Source: Melioribacter roseus
Lineage (GTDB): Bacteria; Bacteroidota; Ignavibacteria; Ignavibacteriales; Melioribacteraceae
Assembly: GCA_020722005.1 (NCBI GenBank)
Contig: DYLP01000019.1
Location: 1 to 47,831, forward strand
DNA length: 47,831 nucleotides
Direction of reading: 5' to 3'
In this document: one piece after another, positions 36,987 through 45,753 of the stretch
How positions within the stretch are numbered: position 1 is the stretch's first letter
How the letters are laid out: each line of letters starts with the position of its first letter
Program-made: the position numbers and the translations under genes
Notes under the pieces: generated by a model
Told to the model about the DNA's origin: nothing
The model's database searches: none
Seen by the model: only the letters and a program-made list of their open reading frames with translations

Positions 36987-37952
36987 TTAATTTATCGATT
37001 TATCCTCAAATTTGCTCAATATTTGGAGCGCTGTTTTTTTGTCGTCTTCTATTTGTTTAATCAACTTATCCACACTGTCGAATTTGATTTCTTTTCTAAT
37101 TCTTTCAATCACTTCCACTTTGAGTCGTTCTCCATAGATATTTTTTTCGTATTTACTGAAATCTTTGTTTAGCAAATGAACTTCAATTGTAATTTCCGGT
37201 TTTTCTTCGAAAGTTGGTCTTAAACCAATATTCATAATTCCCATTAAAGAATTACCATTTAGAAAAGCGCTGACCGCGTAAACTCCGTTATCAGGAAGAG
37301 CCTTTTGAATATTGTCGAGCTTAATGTTTGCAGTAGGGAATCCCAATCTCCTTCCCCTTTGGGCACCTTTAACTACAATTCCTTCAAACGAGTAATTCCT
37401 TCCGAGGAATAGATTTGCCTTCTCAATATTTCCTTCAGCAAGGGCATTTCTAATTTTTGTACTGCTTACAACTTCGCCATTGCATTTTTCGGCTTCGACT
37501 GCAGTTACTTCAAAACCGTATTGTTTGCCAAGTTGTCTCAATTTTTCGGCGTCGCCCATTCGATCCCTGCCAAATTTGTGGTCGTGCCCAATCACAATAT
37601 GCGACAGATTCAATTGATTCACAAGTATTTGATAAATAAATTCTTCTGACGTCATTTCAGAAAATTCACGGCTGAATTTCTGGACTATCAGGTTATCGAG
37701 TTTTGTTTTGTTCAAAATATCAATTTTCTCATTCAGTGTTGTAAGCAACCTAATTTCGTAATCTTTTGAAATAACTAGACGCGGATGTGGTTCAAATGTA
37801 AAAAGGACCGATTCACAACCGCACTGTTCCGATATATCGAACACACGGGACAATATTTTACAATGCCCCAGATGGAGACCGTCGAAACTACCTACTGTAA
37901 CTACAGTCTTTCTATTTTTTTCAAATGAGAAAGATTCTTTATATATATTCAT
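36987..37952 (-). CDS. ribF: Bifunctional riboflavin kinase/FAD synthetase
   Basis: RibF turns riboflavin into FMN and then FAD. The 321-residue protein has the FAD-synthetase nucleotidyltransferase domain with GSFDGLHLGH (22-31) and a C-terminal flavokinase domain with GRRLGFPTANI and a FDSVDKLIKQIEDDKK tail. The length and domain order are normal. The ATG at 37952 overlaps truB's 3' end by 14 nt. Confidence 0.96.
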   Translation of the reverse strand: MNIYKESFSFEKNRKTVVTVGSFDGLHLGHCKILSRVFDISEQCGCESVLFTFEPHPRLVISKDYEIRLLTTLNEKIDILNKTKLDNLIVQKFSREFSEMTSEEFIYQILVNQLNLSHIVIGHDHKFGRDRMGDAEKLRQLGKQYGFEVTAVEAEKCNGEVVSSTKIRNALAEGNIEKANLFLGRNYSFEGIVVKGAQRGRRLGFPTANIKLDNIQKALPDNGVYAVSAFLNGNSLMGIMNIGLRPTFEEKPEITIEVHLLNKDFSKYEKNIYGERLKVEVIERIRKEIKFDSVDKLIKQIEDDKKTALQILSKFEDKSIN

Positions 37953-38661
37953 TATCGGTTAAATTCATTGCGAAATTTTCAAACTCTTCGATCCCAAAGG
38001 CATCTTCGACCGAATAAGGACCGATTTTAGTTCTTCTCAAAGTTTTGAGATAAGATCCACATCCAATTTTCTGTCCAAACTCGTGTGCAATTACCCGAAT
38101 ATATGTACCTGGTGTAACTTCAATTTCGAAATGGATATCGGGCATATCGATTCTTTTGATATCAAATCGGAAAACTTCTATTTCTCTTTCTTTGCGTTCT
38201 ACTCGAATGCCTTTGCGCGCATATTTGTATAATGCACGTCCGTTTTTTTTAACAGCTGAGTACATCGGAGGCAGTTGAAAAGATTTCCCAATAAAGTTTT
38301 TGGCAGTTTTGTAAATAATCGTCTCGTCAATACCTGAAATTTCTTTGACTGAGTCGAATTCTGTTTCGAGGTCGTATGACGGAGTTGTTTTGCCGAGCGA
38401 TATAATTCCCGTATAAACTTTATTTAATTTCGATAACTCAGAAATTTTTTTCGTAAATCTGCCTGTACAAATAATTAACAAGCCAGTTGCCAGAGGGTCA
38501 AGAGTACCGGCGTGCCCGACTTTTTTAACATTTACAGCTTTACGAACTCGATGAACAATATCGAAAGAAGTTTTGCGAATCGGTTTGTCTATAAGAAGAG
38601 CCTCCCCGTTCAGAAAATCTGGAATATAATCATTAACCATTTTCCTTGTTATCACTTTCAT
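37939..38661 (-). CDS. truB: tRNA pseudouridine-55 synthase
   Basis: TruB makes pseudouridine 55 in the T-loop of tRNA. The protein has [12 protein letters not shown] with catalytic Asp55, [10 protein letters not shown] and the late [22 protein letters not shown] region. From the ATG at 38661 it has 240 residues and overlaps rbfA by 29 nt. A second ATG at 38640 (233 residues), close to an AAGGA, would reduce the overlap to 8 nt, so the start is uncertain. It lies in the usual infB-rbfA-truB-ribF order. Confidence 0.95.
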   Translation of the reverse strand: MKVITRKMVNDYIPDFLNGEALLIDKPIRKTSFDIVHRVRKAVNVKKVGHAGTLDPLATGLLIICTGRFTKKISELSKLNKVYTGIISLGKTTPSYDLETEFDSVKEISGIDETIIYKTAKNFIGKSFQLPPMYSAVKKNGRALYKYARKGIRVERKEREIEVFRFDIKRIDMPDIHFEIEVTPGTYIRVIAHEFGQKIGCGSYLKTLRRTKIGPYSVEDAFGIEEFENFAMNLTDNEYI

Positions 38662-38992
38662 GAATCTTCTTTAATATCGTCTCAATTTTTTCAACATAAT
38701 CGAGTGTATCGTCGATAAAGAATTCAAGTTCGGGCACAAATCGAACTCTTATTCTGCCTGCCAGCTGTGTACGAATCCAGCTTTTCAATTCATTCACTTT
38801 AGTAAGAACTTCTTCTCTTTTCTCTTTTTCGTAAACCGACAAATAGACTTTAGACAATTTGAGGTCGGGACTCAACTTTACGCTTGTAATAGTTATCAAG
38901 CTGAGACTTGGATCCTGAATCTTATGCAAAAAGATTAGACTCAGTTCCTCTTTAATCATACTGGCAACTTTATCGATCCTGTATGAATTCAT
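38633..38992 (-). CDS. rbfA: Ribosome-binding factor A
   Basis: RbfA helps mature the 30S subunit and the 16S rRNA 5' end. The 119-residue KH-like protein contains RIDKVASMIKEELS at the start, ITITSVKLSPDLK in the core and RIRVRFVPELEFFIDDTLDY at residues about 77-97. It begins 1 nt after the infB stop, and its end overlaps truB. Confidence 0.95.
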   Translation of the reverse strand: MNSYRIDKVASMIKEELSLIFLHKIQDPSLSLITITSVKLSPDLKLSKVYLSVYEKEKREEVLTKVNELKSWIRTQLAGRIRVRFVPELEFFIDDTLDYVEKIETILKKIHESDNKENG

Positions 38993-38993
38993 C

Positions 38994-41642
38994 TTAATTC
39001 AACGTTTTCTTTGTTTCGACAATTTTATATACTTCAATAACATCGGCGACTTTAATATCGTTGAAATTTGCAATATTGAGTCCGCATTCGAATCCTTTTT
39101 CAACTTCTCTTACATCATCTTTGAAACGTTTGAGGGATTCGAGCTGACCTTCATAAATAGCAATGCCTTCCCTATAAAGTCTTATCTTACCGTTTCTGGT
39201 AATTTTACCATCCGTCACATAACAACCGGCTACAGTACCGATTTTAGGTACTTTGAAAATCTGGCGCACTTCGGCTGTGCCGACCAGTTCCTCGGAGACA
39301 ACCGGCGAAAGAAGCCCTTCGAGTGCCGATTTAACGGCATTGATTGCATCGTAGATGATATTATAAAGTCTGATATCGACTTTTTCGGATTCAGCTAATT
39401 TTCTTGCATTATTATTCGGACGCACATGGAAACCGATTATAATAGCACCCGATGCAGCAGCCAATAAGACGTCCCCTTCCGAGATTGCTCCAACGCCTTT
39501 GTGAATTACCCTTACAGAGACTTCATTATTCGACAGTTTCATGAGAGAGTCCGAAAGAGCTTCTACAGAACCATCGACGTCTCCTTTGACGATTATTGGT
39601 AATTCTTTCAATCCGCCCGAAGATATCTGACTTGCAATTTCTTCAAGCGTAATATGTCGCACCTGCCTATGTTCTTGTTCGCGTTTAATTTGCATTCTTT
39701 TAATGCTAATTTCACGCGCTTCTTTTTCCGAATCAACCACGACGAAAGTATCGCCCGCTTGCGGCGCCGATTCAAAACCGAGGACAAGCACTGGCGTTGA
39801 AGGGGGCGCCTCTTTAACTTTGTTACCTCTTTCGTCGAACATTGCGCGAACTCTTCCATAAGCCGTTCCTGCTATGAAAGGATCGCCTATTTTAAGAGTA
39901 CCTTTTTGAACAAGAATTGTTGCGGTGATTCCTCTTCCTTTATCGAGCTGCGATTCGATTACTGCGCCGCGAGCCGGTCTTTCTGGATTAGCTTTCAGAT
40001 CGAGCATTTCTGCTTCGAGCAATATTTTTTCGAGCAAGAGGTCGATGTTTTTTCCTGTTTTAGCCGAAATTTCTACGCTTTGATATTTACCACCCCAGTC
40101 TTCAACCAGAACGTTTCGTTCCGCCAATTGTTGTTTAATTTTTTCAGTATTGGCATTTGGTTTATCAATTTTATTAATCGCCACGACTATCGAAACATTT
40201 GCAGCCAGAGCGTGATTAATAGCTTCGACCGTTTGAGGCATTACAGCATCGTCGGCTGCCACAACTAATACTACGATATCAGTAACCTGAGCTCCTCTTG
40301 CGCGCATAGCAGTAAAAGCTTCGTGGCCGGGAGTATCGAGGAATGTGATTTCTTTTCCGTCTTCGAGGACTACTTTGTAAGCACCGATGTGCTGCGTAAT
40401 ACCGCCAGCTTCGCCTGCTACAACATTTGTTCTTCTGATGAAATCGAGCAGTGATGTCTTACCGTGATCAACGTGCCCCATTATAGTGACGACCGGTGGA
40501 CGCGGCATTAAGAATTCTTCTGGCTCGCTCTCTTCTTCGACCAATTCGCTCAGATATTCTTCTTCGAGTTCCACTTCGAATCCGAAATCGGAAGCAATCA
40601 ATTCGATTGTCTCGATATCAAGTCGCTGATTGATCGAAACCATCAGTCCAAGGCCAATACACTTTTGTATTACTTCGTTTACCGAAACACCCATTAAGTT
40701 CGCAAGTTCGCCAACGGCAATATATTCAACAACTTTTAGTTTCTTCTTTTCGAGTTGTTTTTGTTCAATGTATTTTTCGAGCTGCTCCTGTTTTTCTTTC
40801 TTTTTCTTTTTTCTGAGCGAGGCGCGTTCAGATATGGACGAATCGTCCATGCTCATCAGCGTTCGCTTAATTGCTTCTTCAACTTCTTTTTTGTCTACCT
40901 GAAATTTTTTAAGTTTTCTTTTTTTCTTTGAGACTGCTTCATCAACTTTGTCTTCTTTTCCTTTCCCCTTGGTTTTTAATTTTTTCTTCTTTTTCTTTTT
41001 AACGGGTTCTTCTGTTTTTTCGTCCTCTGGCTTTGTTTTTTTATCTTCGAGTACCACTTGAGGTTCTATCGGTTTTTCGGCTTCGGATTTTTCTTCTTTT
41101 TTCTTTTTCTGTTCCTTTTCAAGTTCAATCTTACCGACAATTTTTAAGCCTTTATTCCTGTTTTCAAGTTCTCTTTCTGCCGGAGTTTTGAATTTATCGC
41201 TTTCTGCTGGAGTTTCCTCTTCTGTTATAGTTTCAACTGGTTCAGGTTGTGTAACTTCCTCTACGTTAGCAAATTCTTCAGCTTGTGGTTCCGGAATTTC
41301 TTCGATTTGAACTATTTCAGGAATATTTTCTTTTTCAGGCTCTTTAACTTCTTTGGGTTCTACATTTATGGCAGTTTCGGTTTTCTCTTCCAGTTTGGGT
41401 TCTTCGCCGCCACCTCGTTTCTTCTGGAATTCGGATATCTTTTTATAGTGTTGTTCTGCTTTTTCGATATCTTTCTTGAAATGTTCGCGTATATCGCTTT
41501 CCATTTCGTCGCTCAAAATCGACATATGATTTTTTACATCGTATCCTTTCTTCTGAAGAAATTCAATAATCTGGTTTGTAGGCAAATTATATTCAGAAGC
41601 GAACTTGTAAATCCTTAATTTTTTATTTTTTACTTCCGGCAT
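38994..41642 (-). CDS. infB: Translation initiation factor IF-2
   Basis: IF-2 is the GTPase that brings initiator tRNA to the ribosome. The 882-residue protein has an N-terminal IF2_N segment (about 1-60), a long Lys/Glu-rich region (about 70-300), a second IF2_N-like segment (about 303-355) and the GTPase domain with GHVDHGKTS (389-397), DTPGHEAF and NKIDKPN. The C-terminal OB folds follow. The charged region contains runs of lysine and glutamate and is the least conserved part of the family. It lies 17 nt after nusA. The tRNA-fMet at the right edge is its substrate. Confidence 0.97.
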   Translation of the reverse strand: MPEVKNKKLRIYKFASEYNLPTNQIIEFLQKKGYDVKNHMSILSDEMESDIREHFKKDIEKAEQHYKKISEFQKKRGGGEEPKLEEKTETAINVEPKEVKEPEKENIPEIVQIEEIPEPQAEEFANVEEVTQPEPVETITEEETPAESDKFKTPAERELENRNKGLKIVGKIELEKEQKKKKEEKSEAEKPIEPQVVLEDKKTKPEDEKTEEPVKKKKKKKLKTKGKGKEDKVDEAVSKKKRKLKKFQVDKKEVEEAIKRTLMSMDDSSISERASLRKKKKKEKQEQLEKYIEQKQLEKKKLKVVEYIAVGELANLMGVSVNEVIQKCIGLGLMVSINQRLDIETIELIASDFGFEVELEEEYLSELVEEESEPEEFLMPRPPVVTIMGHVDHGKTSLLDFIRRTNVVAGEAGGITQHIGAYKVVLEDGKEITFLDTPGHEAFTAMRARGAQVTDIVVLVVAADDAVMPQTVEAINHALAANVSIVVAINKIDKPNANTEKIKQQLAERNVLVEDWGGKYQSVEISAKTGKNIDLLLEKILLEAEMLDLKANPERPARGAVIESQLDKGRGITATILVQKGTLKIGDPFIAGTAYGRVRAMFDERGNKVKEAPPSTPVLVLGFESAPQAGDTFVVVDSEKEAREISIKRMQIKREQEHRQVRHITLEEIASQISSGGLKELPIIVKGDVDGSVEALSDSLMKLSNNEVSVRVIHKGVGAISEGDVLLAAASGAIIIGFHVRPNNNARKLAESEKVDIRLYNIIYDAINAVKSALEGLLSPVVSEELVGTAEVRQIFKVPKIGTVAGCYVTDGKITRNGKIRLYREGIAIYEGQLESLKRFKDDVREVEKGFECGLNIANFNDIKVADVIEVYKIVETKKTLN

Positions 41643-41659
41643 TTGAGTACCTAAATTTT

Positions 41660-42907
41660 TTATTCTTCTTCTTCAAACTGGTTTTCGAGAATTTGAATTA
41701 TCTCTTTAGCTTTTTCTTCGCCGATGCCTTCAATATTTTTTAGTTTATCGACGCCGGCTTTAAGAACTTCAACAGCAGTTTCAAAGCGATTACTAATAAG
41801 AATGTCGACAATATCACTGCCAAGTTCATCTCTGAGTTCAGGTAGTTCGATATCTTCTTCGTATTCGTCGAGTTGTTTTTCCTGACGGAGGACTTCAATA
41901 TCGTAGCCCGTCAGTTTCATTGCCAGGCGAATATTAACACCGTTTCTACCGACGATTAAAGAGATCTGGTCGGTATCTGCTGTTACAGTACATTTTTTAT
42001 TTTCCTCGTCAATTTCAATCTGACGTAATTTAGCTGGGGCAAGACACCTTTGAATGAATACCACCGGGTCGTCCGAATAATTTATTACGTCAATATTTTC
42101 ATTATTCAATTCGCGCACGATGGCATGAATACGAACGCCTTTCATACCGACGCATGCACCTACGGCGTCGATACGTGCATCCTGTGATTCAACGGCAACT
42201 TTGGCTCTTTCGCCTGGTTCTCTTGCAATTCCTTTGATTTCGATAACGCCGTCGTAAATTTCGGGAATTTCAATTTCGAATAAACGACGCAGGAACATAT
42301 TGTCGGCGCGTGATATGATTATAACCGGACCGTTTTGATTCTTTTTGACTTCTTTAACAACAGCGCGGATGGTTTCGCCTTTTTTATATTTTTCACGCGG
42401 AATTTGTTCATTCCTCGGCAGAATCAATTCGTTCTTGTTATGATTAACAAGCACGTCATTTCTTCTAACCTGATAAATATCGCCCACAACAATTTCACCA
42501 ATCATTTCTTTGTATTCATTGTAAACAATATCTTTTTCGATTTCTCTAATTTTTTGATTGAGATTCTGACGAGCAAGATTAATAAGTCGCCTTCCGAAAT
42601 GGGACAATTCTATTTTTTCGACGTAGTCGTCACCTATTTCGAGTTCTTCTTCGTTACCTCTTTCATTAACTTCGTCTATGCTGATTTCAGTAGAGGGATT
42701 TTCAACTTTTTCGACGATTGTACGTTCCAGAAAAATTTCAATATCGCCTTTGTCCATATTGACCACGACATCGTATCTGGCATCATTACCGAATTTCTTT
42801 TTAACGAGAAGACCGAATATTTCCTCCATAATGCCTGCGAGAACGTCTTTGTCGAGACTTTTTTCCCGCACCATTTGGGCAAACGATTCGACTATTTCTG
42901 GGTTCAT
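41660..42907 (-). CDS. nusA: Transcription termination/antitermination factor NusA
   Basis: NusA modulates pausing, termination and antitermination. The 415-residue protein has the N-terminal polymerase-binding domain (about 1-125), an S1 domain (about 130-200), two KH domains with GVRIHAIV and GRNGVNIRLA, and a short C-terminal helix-hairpin-helix tail (about 365-410). It has no E. coli-type acidic repeats. The ATG at 42907 is 16 nt after rimP. It is a plausible regulator of the hairpin that precedes rimP. Confidence 0.97.
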   Translation of the reverse strand: MNPEIVESFAQMVREKSLDKDVLAGIMEEIFGLLVKKKFGNDARYDVVVNMDKGDIEIFLERTIVEKVENPSTEISIDEVNERGNEEELEIGDDYVEKIELSHFGRRLINLARQNLNQKIREIEKDIVYNEYKEMIGEIVVGDIYQVRRNDVLVNHNKNELILPRNEQIPREKYKKGETIRAVVKEVKKNQNGPVIIISRADNMFLRRLFEIEIPEIYDGVIEIKGIAREPGERAKVAVESQDARIDAVGACVGMKGVRIHAIVRELNNENIDVINYSDDPVVFIQRCLAPAKLRQIEIDEENKKCTVTADTDQISLIVGRNGVNIRLAMKLTGYDIEVLRQEKQLDEYEEDIELPELRDELGSDIVDILISNRFETAVEVLKAGVDKLKNIEGIGEEKAKEIIQILENQFEEEE

Positions 42908-42923
42908 TTATTATTCCTCCAAA

Positions 42924-43388
42924 TCAAAAGCTAATTAAAGCTTTGGCTTTATTTATATCTTTAAAATTTATTACGTATTCGTCGTTTTCTTTTGCAGATT
43001 TTGACTTAACTTCAAAAATTAATTTGTCGTCTTCAATCCGAATTAATTTACCATTAATCATGAGTTTTTCATCTCCTGCCTGAAAATGAACTTCAAAATT
43101 TCTGTTGATGTGCTTATAATACTGTTCAAGAAATTTAAGAGGACGTTCGATTCCAGGAGAAGAAACATCCAAACGATAATTTGAATCAATCAATTTCTCT
43201 TCTTCGATCTTATCCTTGATAATTCTACTTAGTTCTGCGCAAACAGAAGTAGTTACAGGTTCCTTTCCGTCGATAAAAATTTCAATTATCCTTTGTTTCT
43301 TATCTCCTCGCAATATTAATTCTATTAGGAAAAAACCTTTTTGAGAGATAATATTATCAATTTTCTGTTTTAATATTTCTTTTTCCAT
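42924..43388 (-). CDS. rimP: Ribosome maturation factor RimP
   Basis: RimP is needed for 30S maturation. The 154-residue protein begins MEKEILKQKIDNI and contains the RLDVSSPGIERPLKF signature (about 86-100). I chose the ATG at 43388 over a TTG at 43436. The longer version would start within the promoter -7 box and run through the hairpin, and the family is about 150 residues. No Shine-Dalgarno sequence is visible: the leader between the U-tract and ATG is 11 nt of ATTTGTGTATT. Confidence 0.94.
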   Translation of the reverse strand: MEKEILKQKIDNIISQKGFFLIELILRGDKKQRIIEIFIDGKEPVTTSVCAELSRIIKDKIEEEKLIDSNYRLDVSSPGIERPLKFLEQYYKHINRNFEVHFQAGDEKLMINGKLIRIEDDKLIFEVKSKSAKENDEYVINFKDINKAKALISF

Positions 43389-43399
43389 AATACACAAAT

Positions 43400-43422
43400 A
43401 AAAATCGCCCACTAAGGGGCGA
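43400..43422 (-). terminator. Hairpin plus U-tract between hemW and rimP (terminator or attenuator)
   Basis: On the minus strand TCGCCC (43417-43422) pairs with GGGCGA (43405-43410) around a 6-nt loop, followed by TTTTT (43400-43404). It could end hemW transcription. It also lies just downstream of the apparent rimP promoter and 11 nt before the rimP ATG, so it would sit in the leader of the rimP-nusA-infB mRNA. Confidence 0.7.
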
Positions 43423-43433
43423 ATGAGAGTATG

Positions 43434-43465
43434 CAAATCTATAAATATTTAGTGCAATAAGCAAA
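43434..43465 (-). promoter_or_regulatory. rimP-nusA-infB promoter of Bacteroidota type
   Basis: On the minus strand TTTG (43462-43465) is followed after 20 nt by TAGATTTG (43434-43441), a full match to TTTG / TAnnTTTG. It begins 8 nt after the hemW stop. The predicted transcript would start near 43427, immediately before the 43400-43422 hairpin. Confidence 0.65.
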
Positions 43466-43472
43466 TTCTGGA

Positions 43473-44606
43473 TCAGAAAATGAAATTTAACAGGATCTCG
43501 TCGCAGAGCAGATAACCTTTTTTCGTAAGACGAATAAAGCCGTTTTCAATATTCAAGAAGCCGTTTGATTTAAGGTTCTCTAAAATCGGTTGATTATCAT
43601 CAAGCCATTTCTTACCGAAACGATTCTTTAATGCAGCAATGTCAATGCCATCGCTTCTTAGCGCCAGCATTACAAATTCTTCGAGCATCATATTCGGAGT
43701 TAAAACTTCGCTGCCTGCAATGGCATGCCCTCTTTCGTTGACTGCTCTGTTATAAAATTCGAGACTCGAATAATTCCACCACCTTTTATTTTTTATGAAC
43801 GAATGCGAAGAGGTTCCAAAACCGAGATAATCGCCATATTGCCAGTATGCCTTGTTGTGAACAGATTCGTAACCTGGTTGTGCAAAGTTGGAAACTTCGT
43901 ATTGAAGGAATCCTTTCGATTCAAGAAAATCGATTGTCGTTTCGTAAAGTTCGGCGTCGTAATCCTCGTCCTGAAGAGTAACTTTGCCGTCGAGAACCAT
44001 CTTATTCAGTATAGCTCCTTTTTCCAGAATAAGGCTGTATGCCGAAACGTGCCTGACGGGCAATTTAACAGCTTCATTCAGATTGGTCAGCCATTTTTCT
44101 ATGCTCTGACCGGGTAGATTGAAAATTAAATCGACACTAATATTTTCGAAGCCAGCATCAAAGGCTTTCAGTACGCATTCTTTTGCCGTCTCGGCGTCGT
44201 GTATCCTGGTTAAAAAATTAAGTTCATCCTTGTCGAACGATTGAATACCAACGCTCATGCGATTAATTCCGGCATCAAGAAAACTGCCGAGTTTTTTATC
44301 ATCAACAGTACCGGGATTTGTTTCAAGCGTAATTTCCACATCGTTCGAAATCTGGAAAGATTGTTCGATTTGCTTAAGTATTGCAGAAATATATTCGGGG
44401 GAGACGAATGAAGGTGTGCCCCCGCCGAAATAGATCGAATTAACTTTGTAATCATCTGAATACAAATTTGCATAATGCAAAATTTCTTTTTTTAAGCAAT
44501 CTAAGTAAGTCCCTTCGTTTTTATAATTCGTAATTGAATAAAAATCGCAATAAATACATTTATGGTCGCAAAAGGGTATATGAACATAAATTGCTAATTT
44601 ATTCAC
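43473..44606 (-). CDS. hemW: HemW-like radical SAM haem chaperone
   Basis: HemW is a radical-SAM relative of HemN that is thought to insert or carry haem in respiratory enzymes rather than oxidise coproporphyrinogen. The 377-residue protein starts with HIPFCDHKCIYCDF, giving Cys13, Cys17 and Cys20 of the 4Fe-4S cluster. It continues with YFGGGTPS and GINRMSVGIQSF. The C-terminal HemN-type domain is present. True HemN has an extra N-terminal cysteine-containing region that is absent here. It ends 8 nt before the rimP promoter and starts 13 nt after a DUF6588-like gene. Confidence 0.9.
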   Translation of the reverse strand: MNKLAIYVHIPFCDHKCIYCDFYSITNYKNEGTYLDCLKKEILHYANLYSDDYKVNSIYFGGGTPSFVSPEYISAILKQIEQSFQISNDVEITLETNPGTVDDKKLGSFLDAGINRMSVGIQSFDKDELNFLTRIHDAETAKECVLKAFDAGFENISVDLIFNLPGQSIEKWLTNLNEAVKLPVRHVSAYSLILEKGAILNKMVLDGKVTLQDEDYDAELYETTIDFLESKGFLQYEVSNFAQPGYESVHNKAYWQYGDYLGFGTSSHSFIKNKRWWNYSSLEFYNRAVNERGHAIAGSEVLTPNMMLEEFVMLALRSDGIDIAALKNRFGKKWLDDNQPILENLKSNGFLNIENGFIRLTKKGYLLCDEILLNFIF

Positions 44607-44619
44607 GGTGAATTATCTC

Positions 44620-45687
44620 TTAAAATCCGATTACCAATCCCAAAGTAGCTGTATTGGTTTTTGCCATTTTATAGTCGGCTACGATATCAAAAACTATAAG
44701 ACTCAAGTTAAAACCAACGGTTAAAGCGCTCGAGTTATCGCCTTCGAGGTCGAATGAAACTCTCGTAGGAGGAACGGGTACACCGTTAACAGTTTCATTC
44801 GACTGATAATCGTAATTTACTGTGGTTTTAGAAGATTCGAGCGTCAAGCCTGCAAAAGGTGTAATTGAAACTAACATTCCGAACTTTTTACTGGCAAAAA
44901 TACCATACTGTGTTGCTTTAGTTTCAAAAATGTCGCCTACTTTCAATTGCTGATAAAAAGCAGCAATGGATAAATCCAGCGGCAAAGGATTGCTGAAAAA
45001 TACATTTAAATTGTGAATTGCACCCAAACCCCAGAATGTAAATTTACCCATGTCTTTGATATCAATAGAAGGTAAATATCTTAGAGAGAAATTAGTACCA
45101 AGTATGGTTCCAACATTCAATTGAACTGCTGCAGTTGGGAAAGCCGGCAATTCATCAAGGAACCCCTTTACTTCTTCGATTGCTATTTCATATGGCTTGA
45201 GATCATAACGACCGTTATAAAAACTGCCGCCCTCAAATTTAACTTTCAGAAATTCGTTTTTACTTCCTACAATTGTTGGACCTGAGAATTTTACATTGAA
45301 CTTTTTGCCCATAATTTCTTGCTTCAAATTATCATAATCCGGATTGGAAGGATCGATTCCCGAATTGGCAAGAATCTGTTCTGCTTGTGTATCATTAAAA
45401 TAAAAATCACCGGTTGCAGAGAATCGTTTTACATCGTCAGAAAATAAAGAACCCATTCCCACCACTTTCAAATTAAGTTTGAAGCCAAGAATTTTTGCTT
45501 CGGGAATGTCTGATATCCATCCAGAATTTAAATTAGAACCGAATGCCGATACTACAGGAGCCACATAAGCTTCGCCAACAGTCGACGATAAATTCGAAAC
45601 AGTTTCTGAGAGAGACTGCGCTCTAATCTGAACAGACAACAAAATTAATGACCATACAACTACTAAAAGTTTTTTATTGATACGCAT
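44620..45687 (-). CDS. Exported DUF6588-like protein
   Basis: This 355-residue protein has a signal peptide (NKKLLVVVWSLILLSVQIRAQS, cleavage near A-Q at 23-24) and a beta-rich mature part. GSNLNSGWISDIPEAKILGFKL follows the signal, and TFWGLGAIHNLNVFF and SKKFGMLVSITPFAGLTLESSKT come later. It ends NTATLGLVIGF. This fits the outer-membrane beta-barrel-like DUF6588 family seen in Bacteroidota, a name I recall rather than verify. The function is unknown. A GAGGAG ribosome-binding site precedes the ATG at 45687. It lies between recN and hemW. Confidence 0.75.
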   Translation of the reverse strand: MRINKKLLVVVWSLILLSVQIRAQSLSETVSNLSSTVGEAYVAPVVSAFGSNLNSGWISDIPEAKILGFKLNLKVVGMGSLFSDDVKRFSATGDFYFNDTQAEQILANSGIDPSNPDYDNLKQEIMGKKFNVKFSGPTIVGSKNEFLKVKFEGGSFYNGRYDLKPYEIAIEEVKGFLDELPAFPTAAVQLNVGTILGTNFSLRYLPSIDIKDMGKFTFWGLGAIHNLNVFFSNPLPLDLSIAAFYQQLKVGDIFETKATQYGIFASKKFGMLVSITPFAGLTLESSKTTVNYDYQSNETVNGVPVPPTRVSFDLEGDNSSALTVGFNLSLIVFDIVADYKMAKTNTATLGLVIGF

Positions 45688-45753
45688 TTGTTTTCTCCTC
45701 TTAATTGATAATTCAATTTAACCAAAATTCCTTTATTAAAGCTGTGAGTCAAA

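Noticed and set aside
42335-42934. A 199-codon plus-strand open frame opposite nusA
   Set aside because: The composition (Asn, Phe and Ile runs) is that of a mirror of the Glu/Lys-rich nusA strand, and no motif is visible.
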